NCBI GenBank assembly: GCA_021323535.1
Contig: JAJONO010000034.1
Span: forward strand, 1 to 46,783
Reading direction: 5' to 3'
DNA from: Bacteroidota bacterium
GTDB taxonomy: Bacteria > Bacteroidota > Bacteroidia > B-17B0 > Aurantibacillaceae
DNA: 46,783 nucleotides
Position numbers and translations under genes: made by a program. Under the pieces are notes generated by a model, which was not told the origin of the DNA, searched no databases, and was given only the letters and a program-made list of their open reading frames with translations. This document shows, piece by piece, positions 31,607 through 38,979 of this stretch; positions within the stretch are counted from its first letter, which is position 1; every line of letters begins with the position of its first letter.

Positions 31607-32710
31607 GTGATAGTTAAGGAAAAATATTCCCTTAGCTCGCATAATGCGAGATTTGACACTGAACAAAAGTGTCACGACTATCTCATTCAGGTTCGCTGGA
31701 ACGGAAGACCTCAATGCCCAGATTGTGGGAATGACCATATGAACTATTTTCTTACTACAAGAAATATCTATAAATGCTCAGAGTGCTATAAACAATTCAG
31801 TGTCACGCAAGGAACCATATTTCACATGAGCAAGATTTCCCTAATGAAGTGGTTTCTTGCAATTTATTTATTTACAACTGCGAAAAGAGGAATTTCATCA
31901 ATACAATTTGCAAAACTTTTAGGAGTTCAACAACGAACTGCATGGTATATATTACAAAGATTACGAGAAGCATTGAAGGAGGAGAATGAAGTAATTCTAA
32001 GTGGTATTGTTGAAGTGGACGAGACTTTCGTAGCTCCAAAGCTCCACAGGGATAACAGATTGCAGGCGGCTAAATGGAAACATGATAAGGAACAGATTCG
32101 ATTGCATGGATATAGTGCAGCTCAAAGAGAACGTATGGGAATAAAGAAAGTGCGTGGCAGAAAAAAAGGAGAAACCAACGAGATGATTCAACAGCGAAAA
32201 TTAGAAAGTGGAAAATACAAAAAGACCATTCATACTCCTTTTGAAAAAGGTACAGTTGTATTTGGCATGATTGAACGAGGCGGCATATTAGTGATGAAAA
32301 AAATTGGGACAAATATTAAAAAAGTAACTACCGCTAGTGTGCTCCCTCTTTTAATAAAACACATTTCCAAAAATTCTGTTGTGATAACGGATGAACATCG
32401 AGCATATCAACCCGTTTCGAAATTCTTCACACACTATTCAATAAATCATAGGTCAGAATATGTGAATGGTGATATTCATACTAATACAATTGAGAATGCC
32501 CAAAAGCACCTGAAGAAAATGATTGATTCCACTTATTTTCATATATCATACCATCACGCTGACGGCTATATCAATGAATACACTTATAGATGGAATCGAA
32601 GGGAAAGAAGTGAAAGGGCGATATTTGAAGATTTCTTTCCTGTGACTGTAGGAAGAAAACTAATATATAAAGATTTAAAAAAGAGAAAGGATATGGACCT
32701 GGCTGCATAA
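31607..32710 (+). CDS. IS1595 family transposase (ISXO2-like)
   Basis: A 367-residue DDE transposase from a GTG at 31607 (the frame is open to 31481, but those residues look non-coding and overlap the previous gene). It has an N-terminal zinc ribbon (CPDCGN, then CSECYKQF) and the catalytic DDE core: VEVDETF, ITDEHRAY, and THTIENAQ-type HTNTIENAQKHLKK. The gene is full length and apparently intact. I found no clear terminal inverted repeats or target duplication around it, so the IS boundaries are not set; it may be an immobile or domesticated copy. Confidence 0.88.
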   Translation: MIVKEKYSLSSHNARFDTEQKCHDYLIQVRWNGRPQCPDCGNDHMNYFLTTRNIYKCSECYKQFSVTQGTIFHMSKISLMKWFLAIYLFTTAKRGISSIQFAKLLGVQQRTAWYILQRLREALKEENEVILSGIVEVDETFVAPKLHRDNRLQAAKWKHDKEQIRLHGYSAAQRERMGIKKVRGRKKGETNEMIQQRKLESGKYKKTIHTPFEKGTVVFGMIERGGILVMKKIGTNIKKVTTASVLPLLIKHISKNSVVITDEHRAYQPVSKFFTHYSINHRSEYVNGDIHTNTIENAQKHLKKMIDSTYFHISYHHADGYINEYTYRWNRRERSERAIFEDFFPVTVGRKLIYKDLKKRKDMDLAA

Positions 32711-32757
32711 AGACCACATTATTGTATCCAATTTTTTTCAATATATTTACTTATAGA

Positions 32758-33021
32758 ATGACAGAAGTAGATTTTTTCCCATACCATAATCGCCACATAA
32801 TGTTCAAGCTTAGAAATGGGCAAGAACTGTCAGGCGTTCTCGTTGACCCCATGAATTCTCATGAAACAGGTAAATCAAGAACTATTTACACGTTTATTCC
32901 TACACGTAATATGGTAGCTTGGAAAAAAGCCGAGATGGATAATAATACTAAACTTATGAGAAGTCTTGAGGGGGAAATTAATATAGAAGATATTGTTTGG
33001 GCAGAACGCCTTAATTATTAA
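32758..33021 (+). CDS. Small protein paired with the nuclease-like gene
   Basis: An 87-residue protein with the start MTEVDFFPYHNRHIMFKLRN and a beta-rich first half (ELSGVLVDPMNS). The second half is charged and helical. The longer frame from 32722 lies in the AT-rich gap after the transposase, so I use the ATG at 32758, which has a TATATTTA box in front. It ends two bases before the nuclease-like gene, so the two are probably co-translated. Confidence 0.6.
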   Translation: MTEVDFFPYHNRHIMFKLRNGQELSGVLVDPMNSHETGKSRTIYTFIPTRNMVAWKKAEMDNNTKLMRSLEGEINIEDIVWAERLNY

Positions 33022-33023
33022 AA

Positions 33024-33869
33024 ATGGTAAGAGAGTTAGAGATTCAGTTTCAGGAAAGAGCAATCAATGTTCTTTTAAGAGAAATGCACGGTATTTTCGA
33101 TTTGCTGATTGACCCTGATGCGTATCCTTTTGCCAACCCAGACTTTACTATTGCGGAAGTTATTTCAGAAAAAAAGAGAGAGTTTAATTCAAATGCGGTA
33201 AAAGTATATAACATGACTCTTGTTTATTTAGAAATGAAAAATGTTCCACTATATATACATAGATTCAAAGAGAAAATTTCACCGTACTATGAGGATATGA
33301 ACGCATTACCCACTCTTAATGGAACTGACATATATGGAGTAGAAAAGTGCATAATTGTTGAAGAATATCGCAAGATTTTATACCCATTCAGGGCATTTGG
33401 CGGAGGTGAAGAGAAATATTTAGCCCGTTTGGACATCCTAGAAAACATTCTCGAAAATACAGGGTTTATTCTTCGAGACAGGAATATTATCCCTGATAGA
33501 GAAGCCGTCGTTTATAATGCTGTTAAAATTGTTTGCGAGGCAACTTTCCCTGGTGAGGCCCAATTCGACGGAGGTCACCATCCATTTTACCAACAAGCCA
33601 AATGTTACAAGCCAGATATCCTCATTCCTTATTTAAATTGTGCCGTTGAATACAAATTTGCAAAAACGGAAACAGACTTAATTAGGACCATTGATGAAAT
33701 CCTTAGTGATGTGCCAGGTTATAGTAATCATAGTGTTTATAAGTTATTCTATGCTGTTTTCTACGTAAAAACAGGTATTATACAAAAGAAAAAGTTTTCC
33801 GAGGTATGGCGAAGCAAAGGGTTTCCAGAAAACTGGAAAGAAATCATTGTAGAAGGTGATGTTCAGTGA
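33024..33869 (+). CDS. PD-(D/E)xK superfamily nuclease-like protein
   Basis: A 281-residue protein with a long helical N-terminal part and a C-terminal nuclease-type core: KPDILIPYLNCAVEYKFAK, where Asp198 and Glu209-x-Lys211 form the PD-(D/E)xK signature, followed by helices rich in aromatic residues (YKLFYAVFYV). The layout is like DpnII/MboI-type restriction proteins, but no methyltransferase lies nearby. A DNA-cutting role in defence is inferred from the motif and the setting. Confidence 0.75.
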   Translation: MVRELEIQFQERAINVLLREMHGIFDLLIDPDAYPFANPDFTIAEVISEKKREFNSNAVKVYNMTLVYLEMKNVPLYIHRFKEKISPYYEDMNALPTLNGTDIYGVEKCIIVEEYRKILYPFRAFGGGEEKYLARLDILENILENTGFILRDRNIIPDREAVVYNAVKIVCEATFPGEAQFDGGHHPFYQQAKCYKPDILIPYLNCAVEYKFAKTETDLIRTIDEILSDVPGYSNHSVYKLFYAVFYVKTGIIQKKKFSEVWRSKGFPENWKEIIVEGDVQ

Positions 33870-33961
33870 TATCTCAACAATTGTCCCCTTGATTTTTAGA
33901 AATTGCTTTTTATTGATAAACACTTTAGTTTAGATATTCAATCAATTATATTTAGTGTAGC

Positions 33962-33987
33962 AAAAAAGGGACCTAATGGTCCCTTTT
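33962..33987 (-). terminator. Terminator hairpin at the inner end of the right repeat
   Basis: On the minus strand AAAGGGACC-ATTA-GGTCCCTTT is followed by T's, so it stops transcription that enters the island from the right. On the plus strand the same palindrome has a shorter T-run and could end the nuclease-like gene transcript. Confidence 0.7.
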
Positions 33988-34040
33988 AATTGTTAAGCCT
34001 TGGTGTGGCTGGTACTTAATTCCCAAATTTTTCAGGGTTT
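33962..34040 (-). repeat. Right boundary repeat of the island, with terminator
   Basis: Read on the minus strand, it matches the copy at 22821-22900 from a CCTTGAAA-like start through the identical 17 bp core (34008-34024) and CACCAAG, to a terminator with a different stem (AAAGGGACC/GGTCCCTTT, 33965-33986) and a T-run. The stems differ but both pair perfectly, a sign that the hairpin is kept under selection. Confidence 0.8.
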
Positions 34041-34042
34041 TT

Positions 34043-34165
34043 TTATTCAATCAATACTTCAGAAGGAAGATTAAAATCATCGTGTTGCGCTTTAATTATA
34101 CGAATTGATAATCCCCGTTTATGATTGAGGGATTCTGAAACATTTCCTTTTACAGTGCGATTAAC
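34043..34165 (-). pseudogene. C-terminal remnant of a former gene
   Basis: About 40 codons are open to a TAA at 34043-34045, but without a start codon and with a TGA directly upstream. The remnant ends in KRGLSIRIIKAQHDDFNLP-type residues, which recall the end of FISUMP-type secreted proteins (GLSVRC). It abuts the right boundary repeat and may be a gene cut by island insertion. The evidence is weak. Confidence 0.25.
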
Positions 34166-34180
34166 TCATAAATTCTAACG

Positions 34181-34201
34181 AGGCAGCTTTTTAAGCTGCC
34201 T
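34181..34201. other. Isolated 9 bp hairpin
   Basis: AGGCAGCTT and AAGCTGCCT form a perfect stem around TTT. It lies between the gene remnant and the ilvE terminator, and is terminator-like without a long T-run. Confidence 0.5.
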
Positions 34202-34262
34202 TAGTATGTACTGGTAGTGCCAAATATACTTCTTGTTTGAATTTATTTTGAATTGAATTAAC

Positions 34263-34293
34263 AAAAAAAGCTGAGATCTACCTCAGCTTTTTT
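34263..34293. terminator. Terminator of ilvE (bidirectional)
   Basis: AAAAAAGCTGAG and CTCAGCTTTTTT form a 12 bp stem with T's on either strand, about 45 bp beyond the ilvE stop. Confidence 0.85.
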
Positions 34294-34336
34294 ATTATGT
34301 ATTCTTAAACTAATTTAATCTACTTTAAACTATTTT

Positions 34337-35404
34337 CTACACCACCTTCATCATCCAGTTGAATTTATCTTCTACATTTCCTTTACGGATATTGCGAAGC
34401 ATTTCATCTACTTTGGTTGAGAATTTGCGTTGTTCAACAGGAGGCAAATCATAATCTTTTCCTTCGAAACCTATGCCAACTATATGCGCTATAGTAGCTG
34501 CTGTTCCGCAACCGAAAGCTTCTTTTAATGTTCCGTTCCCATGCGCAGTTAATACTTCACGTATGCTTATTTTTCTTTCTTCAACTTTTAATCCCCAATC
34601 GCGTGCCAGTGTAAGAACCGAATCACGTGTAATGCCAGAAAGAATAGTATCGCCCAGTTCAGGAGTAAGAAGAGTATCGCCGATCACAAACATGAGGTTC
34701 ATTGTTCCGCTTTCTTCAACGTACTGGTGAGTAACGCTGTCAGTCCAGATCACCTGCTGGTATCCTTTTGCCTGTGCCAATTTTGTTGGAAATAAGCTAC
34801 GGCCATAGTTTCCGGCTGCTTTTACAAATCCAACTCCACCATGAACGGCGCGGAAATAATTTGTTTCTACTAAAACCCTGATTGGTTCGCCATAATATTT
34901 TCCGGCAGGACAAGTAATAATAACGAATTTATAAGTTTCACTTGCTTTAACACCAATCGCTTCATCGGTGGCAATAATAAACGGACGAATATATAAACTT
35001 CCTGTTTCGCTGGTTGGAACCCAGGCTGAGTCTAATTTTAAAAGCTCAAGCAAGCCGCCCATGAAAATCTCTTCAGGAACCTCAGGCATTGCCATGCGAA
35101 GAGCGCTTCTGTTTAAACGGTTGAAATTCTCAATAGGACGAAACAGAGACACATCTCCCTGTGCATTCTTATAAGCTTTCATGCCCTCAAAAATAGCTTG
35201 TCCATAGTGAAGCGCACTCATTGCATAACTCATTGGAAGATCGCCGTAAGGGGTAATATATGCTTTCTGCCATTTGCCGTCAGCGTACTCAGCAACGAAC
35301 ATATGGTCGCTGAAACATTTTCCAAAAGGAACGTTATTTACGTCATATTCGCTAACGCGGCTCTTGGCAATTTTGTCGATTTGAATATCTATTGTACCGG
35401 TCAT
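34337..35404 (-). CDS. ilvE: Branched-chain amino acid aminotransferase
   Basis: A 355-residue class IV PLP enzyme that makes or breaks down leucine, isoleucine and valine by transamination with glutamate. Marks of the eukaryote-like BCAT type are SALHYGQAIFEGMKAY, LYIRPFIIATDE, the PLP lysine Lys195 in GFVKAAGNYGRS, and FGCGTAATIAHI near the end. It stands alone with its own terminator. Length and motifs are complete. Confidence 0.97.
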   Translation of the reverse strand: MTGTIDIQIDKIAKSRVSEYDVNNVPFGKCFSDHMFVAEYADGKWQKAYITPYGDLPMSYAMSALHYGQAIFEGMKAYKNAQGDVSLFRPIENFNRLNRSALRMAMPEVPEEIFMGGLLELLKLDSAWVPTSETGSLYIRPFIIATDEAIGVKASETYKFVIITCPAGKYYGEPIRVLVETNYFRAVHGGVGFVKAAGNYGRSLFPTKLAQAKGYQQVIWTDSVTHQYVEESGTMNLMFVIGDTLLTPELGDTILSGITRDSVLTLARDWGLKVEERKISIREVLTAHGNGTLKEAFGCGTAATIAHIVGIGFEGKDYDLPPVEQRKFSTKVDEMLRNIRKGNVEDKFNWMMKVV

Positions 35405-35502
35405 TGTGTTTTGTTGTTATCTCCAAATAACTACATTTTTTTTGAATTAGCAAATTATTTAAGCAAAAAATGAGCTTATTTGGACGAGAAAAAGGAACGT
35501 TT

Positions 35503-36792
35503 TTACTTTATTCTACCCGTCTCCTGTAAAGTATACACTGCTTCGAGTGTTACTGATGAATCAACAGTAATACCGCGGCCTCCGGCTCTACTGCATACTC
35601 CTGCGAACCACTCAGAATTAGAGCGTATTTTCATTTCCATGAGTTTGATCTGAATGCCTCTGTTGAAGGCAGCGTCTTCTCCGAATTTAAGAAGGTTGTA
35701 ATAATATTCAATTCCGCCGAAACCTGCTTTATACAGATTCATTTCAGTTGTGATAAATAATACAAAATCACTCTTATTAAATTCTTGTTTTAAATCAAGG
35801 TTTAAGAATAAACTCTGATCATCGTACGGATAAACATTCTTGAAATAATAAAGAAAGCTTGATTTATCAAACATGTTATGAAATCCATTATAAATTAAAT
35901 TAAAATAAAAACTGTCTCCGATAATCAGCGCGGTGGCAGTATTATTTTTATTTACTATTGAAGTTTTGTAATAGATCATTGGCGGAGTAGGAAGTTTTTG
36001 TGTATAAAGACTCATAGAATTAGCGATGTCAGAGTCGACTAAGGAAATACTGTCGCCAACTATTGTTTCTTCGATCTTAAAGCCTGGCAGCGAAAGATGT
36101 TGAATATGCTCTATATGTCTTAGCATAGTGTCTGCCGCATATAAACAAGAGGCTTGGCTCCAGTGTAATCCATATTTTGGAAATAAGAATTGGTACGGGA
36201 CCTTTTTCTTCATATTAAGAAAAACTTCATTAAAATCAATGTACTTTACACCATATTGTTTCAGGTATTTTACTGTGATGTCATAAATAGTTTTTTTGTA
36301 CGGTATATCGGCATACTCATCCGGAATATTTTCACTTAATACTCTCACTTTATTGGGAGCGATTATGAAGTAAGCAAACTTGTTAAGTTTTATCAGAGTG
36401 TCCTGAACAAATTTCAACTTCTCAATCCTTTCTTTTATCTTTTCTTCAGTTGTCCTGAACCAGTCTTTCGCTAAATAAGTCGTGATGTAAGCATCTGCAT
36501 AGAGCATACTATTTTTTCCGAATACCGTTTCGTAGCTTTTGGTTTTCTCAAACACCCTGTATTTAAACTCATTGTTTGCCCTAAGAAAAGAATTTCTGAA
36601 TCCGAAATTATCTGCGTTCCAGGCGTCCTGCTGCGCCTGGTATGTTCCATTTAACCATCCATCCAAAGAAAAACTTACTTTAGGAGAAGCAGGCATCTGT
36701 AGTTTGGAATCTTCTTCATATATAGCAAAATACATTTGCAGCATTGGTACAATCAGAATCACCAGTACAAATATCATTACTGTTTTTTTCAT
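35503..36792 (-). CDS. AlgX/AlgJ-type SGNH domain protein, partner of the second MBOAT
   Basis: A 429-residue protein with one N-terminal membrane anchor (about 3-22). It has a WNADNFGFRNSFLRANNEFK start typical of AlgJ-like acetyltransferases, GLHWSQ at about 210, and IIGDSFYFNLI, where the SGNH serine sits. The start shares one base with the MBOAT stop (36792), so the two are coupled. It is expected to acetylate or deacylate a glycan in the periplasm with acyl groups from the MBOAT. Confidence 0.78.
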   Translation of the reverse strand: MKKTVMIFVLVILIVPMLQMYFAIYEEDSKLQMPASPKVSFSLDGWLNGTYQAQQDAWNADNFGFRNSFLRANNEFKYRVFEKTKSYETVFGKNSMLYADAYITTYLAKDWFRTTEEKIKERIEKLKFVQDTLIKLNKFAYFIIAPNKVRVLSENIPDEYADIPYKKTIYDITVKYLKQYGVKYIDFNEVFLNMKKKVPYQFLFPKYGLHWSQASCLYAADTMLRHIEHIQHLSLPGFKIEETIVGDSISLVDSDIANSMSLYTQKLPTPPMIYYKTSIVNKNNTATALIIGDSFYFNLIYNGFHNMFDKSSFLYYFKNVYPYDDQSLFLNLDLKQEFNKSDFVLFITTEMNLYKAGFGGIEYYYNLLKFGEDAAFNRGIQIKLMEMKIRSNSEWFAGVCSRAGGRGITVDSSVTLEAVYTLQETGRIK

Positions 36793-38219
36793 TAGAATCT
36801 GAAATAAATAAAAGGGTTAAACGATGCTGTTGTAAGATAACTGCAGGCCAGTAAATAAAGAAAAAGCGAAACGAATAATAAACTAACCGCTGTTACAGTA
36901 TTGTAGGTTTTGAAATAAACACTATCATGAATTTTTTTCATAAAGGGTAAAAGGCAACAGAAGGAGAAGAATAATGCGAGGATAAAACAAAAATATTGTT
37001 CTTTGTCCATGGAAATTAATTTTCTATCACCCGAAAAATCAAACATTTTTTTAATGTACGCTAAAGCTGTTTCAAATTTTTCGGTTCTGAAGAAGATCCA
37101 TAAAAAATTGACAATGATAAAACTATAGAGAGATGAAATCAAACCCGGAAGTTTTTCGAGATATTTTAGCAGGAAAATTCTTTCTATTACGATGAAGAAA
37201 CCGTGAAGCGCGCCCCAGATAATAAAGTTCCAGCTTGCTCCATGCCATAAACCTGATGCCAGGAATATGATCCAGAGGTTTAAATAAGTTCTTTTTTTGT
37301 TGGCAGAACGGTTTCCTCCTAGGGGAATGTAGAGATAATTTTTCATCCACTTGCCCAATGTGATATGCCACTTCCGCCAGAATTGTGTGATACTGTTGGA
37401 TGTATACGGATTATCAAAATTCTCAGGTAAAATGAAGCCCATCATTTTTGCCAGCCCGATTGCCATATCAGAATATCCGCTGAAATCGAAATAGATCTGG
37501 AAAGTATAAGCCAGGGAAGCGATCCACACCCCGGCGCCCGAAATTTCATTTAAAGGAATGCCGTAGTTTTTATCAGCCACCTCGCCAAGCACATTTGCTA
37601 TAAAAATTTTCTTCGACAGCCCGATCACAAATCTTACAAATCCGGTAATGCGGTTGTCAAGTCTATCTGTAGCTTTGCGGTCCTCAATCTGATCAGCGAT
37701 TTCATGAAAGCGAACAATTGGTCCTGCAATTAGTTTCGGAAACAAAATGATATAAAGCTGGTATTGCCAGAAATTATTAAGAGGCTTATGCACTTTTCTG
37801 TAAACGTCCATTACATAAGTTATACTTTCAAAAGTGTAAAAGGAAATTCCGATGGGTAATATTATTTTGACTATTCCAATTTCCTCAACATTGATTGCGT
37901 GCAGAATTCCATTAATATTTTCTATAAAAAAGTTAGAATATTTGAAATAGAACAGCAAGCCAAGATTTAAAATCAAGGAGGTTATCAATAAAAATTTCCG
38001 TTTCTTTTCTGATTCGCTGAGGTAAAGCAATCGAATTAAATAAAAATCAAGGAAGGTGGTTCCCAATATCACAAAAATGAACTTAGGCGCGCCCCAACTA
38101 TAAAAGAAAATACTCGCAATTAAAATGAAAGGATTTTTGTATTTAGGGTCCAATACAAAATAAACTGTAAAGAACAGTGGAAGAAAGAACAGGAGGAATG
38201 TAATACTGCTGAATACCAT
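36792..38219 (-). CDS. MBOAT family membrane-bound O-acyltransferase, second copy
   Basis: A 475-residue polytopic protein with the MBOAT marks SITQFWRKWHITLGKWMKNY, then LYIPLGGNRS and ASGLWHGASW (catalytic histidine). It differs enough from the copy at 2031-3527 to be an old paralogue. It starts 10 bp after lpxH and overlaps the SGNH gene, so it belongs to the secA-to-SGNH run. The target could be the lipid A/LPS or another envelope glycan, given the lpxH neighbour. Confidence 0.92.
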   Translation of the reverse strand: MVFSSITFLLFFLPLFFTVYFVLDPKYKNPFILIASIFFYSWGAPKFIFVILGTTFLDFYLIRLLYLSESEKKRKFLLITSLILNLGLLFYFKYSNFFIENINGILHAINVEEIGIVKIILPIGISFYTFESITYVMDVYRKVHKPLNNFWQYQLYIILFPKLIAGPIVRFHEIADQIEDRKATDRLDNRITGFVRFVIGLSKKIFIANVLGEVADKNYGIPLNEISGAGVWIASLAYTFQIYFDFSGYSDMAIGLAKMMGFILPENFDNPYTSNSITQFWRKWHITLGKWMKNYLYIPLGGNRSANKKRTYLNLWIIFLASGLWHGASWNFIIWGALHGFFIVIERIFLLKYLEKLPGLISSLYSFIIVNFLWIFFRTEKFETALAYIKKMFDFSGDRKLISMDKEQYFCFILALFFSFCCLLPFMKKIHDSVYFKTYNTVTAVSLLFVSLFLYLLACSYLTTASFNPFIYFRF

Positions 38220-38229
38220 TTCTGAAAGG

Positions 38230-38979
38230 CTATGGATCGAATTTTTCTAATTTCAGATCAGTTCCGTCAAATACAGCGTACGTTCTGTAATTGATCCATT
38301 CGCCAAGATTGATATATCTTGCTTTTCCGTCAACATTCATATCCAATGGTAAGTGGCGGTGACCAAAAATAAAATAATCCATCTTTTCTGTTTTCACGTA
38401 TTCTTTTGCGAAAAGATAAAGCCACTCGTTTTCTTCTCCCAGAAACTTTTCATCACTGTCGGCAGTAATAATTCTGCTGCGTTTACTGCTTTTACGTGCA
38501 AGCCAGAAGGCGAGATTAGGATGAAGACGCGAATACAACCATTGACATACTTTACTTTTGAAGATAAGTTTCAGGAATTTGTACCAGTTGTCACCAGGGC
38601 CAAGTCCGTCGCCATGGCCAATGTAAAAACGTTTTCCGTTAAACTCGCGGATGATGGGATCATGATAAACGGAGACATTTAGTTCTTCTATGAAATAATC
38701 TTTCATCCACAAATCGTGGTTACCTGTAAAGAAGTGAACTTTAATTCCTGAATCAGTAAGTTCAGCTATCTTTCCCAGCAAACGGGTATATCCTTTCGGA
38801 ATAGTGTAAACGTATTCATACCAGAAATCGAATATATCGCCAACAAGAAAAATTTCTTCAGCGTCGCTTTTGATCATGTCGAGCCACTGACACACTTTTT
38901 TCTCACGGGCAAGGCTCGATTCAAGAGTAGGAACTCCTAAATGAAAATCGGAAGCGAAATATATTTTTTTACCGGCCAA
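38230..38979 (-). CDS. lpxH: UDP-2,3-diacylglucosamine diphosphatase LpxH-like
   Basis: A 249-residue calcineurin-like phosphoesterase of lipid A synthesis, which splits UDP-2,3-diacylglucosamine to lipid X and UMP. Metal-binding motifs are Asp11-x-His13 (SDFHLG), GDIFDFW (Asp48), GNHD (86-89), GHGDG and the final GHRHLP. It begins directly at the stop of the M1 peptidase gene (no gap) and is followed by an MBOAT. LpxH and the related LpxG/I types differ by fine motifs, so the exact subfamily is moderately sure. Confidence 0.88.
   Translation of the reverse strand: MAGKKIYFASDFHLGVPTLESSLAREKKVCQWLDMIKSDAEEIFLVGDIFDFWYEYVYTIPKGYTRLLGKIAELTDSGIKVHFFTGNHDLWMKDYFIEELNVSVYHDPIIREFNGKRFYIGHGDGLGPGDNWYKFLKLIFKSKVCQWLYSRLHPNLAFWLARKSSKRSRIITADSDEKFLGEENEWLYLFAKEYVKTEKMDYFIFGHRHLPLDMNVDGKARYINLGEWINYRTYAVFDGTDLKLEKFDP

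Larger units (their letters stand above)
22821..34040. mobile_element. Putative accessory (defence-type) island bounded by inverted repeats
   Basis: The segment between phaC and ilvE carries genes unlike the metabolic genes around it: a TIR/KAP pair, an XRE regulator, two nuclease-like proteins, an IS1595 transposase and several small unknowns. It is bounded by inverted copies of an about 80 bp element (22821-22900 and 33962-34040). No integrase is present and I find no clear target duplication outside the repeats, so the boundary is inferred from the repeats and gene content. The AT-rich look of the segment was judged by eye and not computed. Confidence 0.45.
33870..34336. other. 467 bp intergenic region at the right island edge
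   Basis: It holds the right boundary repeat (33962-34040), a short gene remnant (34043-34165, minus), an isolated hairpin (34181-34201) and the ilvE terminator (34263-34293). No complete gene is seen. Confidence 0.6.

Noticed and set aside
31501-32757. Terminal inverted repeats of an IS1595 element
   Set aside because: I compared both sides of the transposase gene and saw no convincing inverted ends or target duplication.
33024-33869. Type II restriction-modification system
   Set aside because: A nuclease-like protein is present, but no methyltransferase motif is found within the island.
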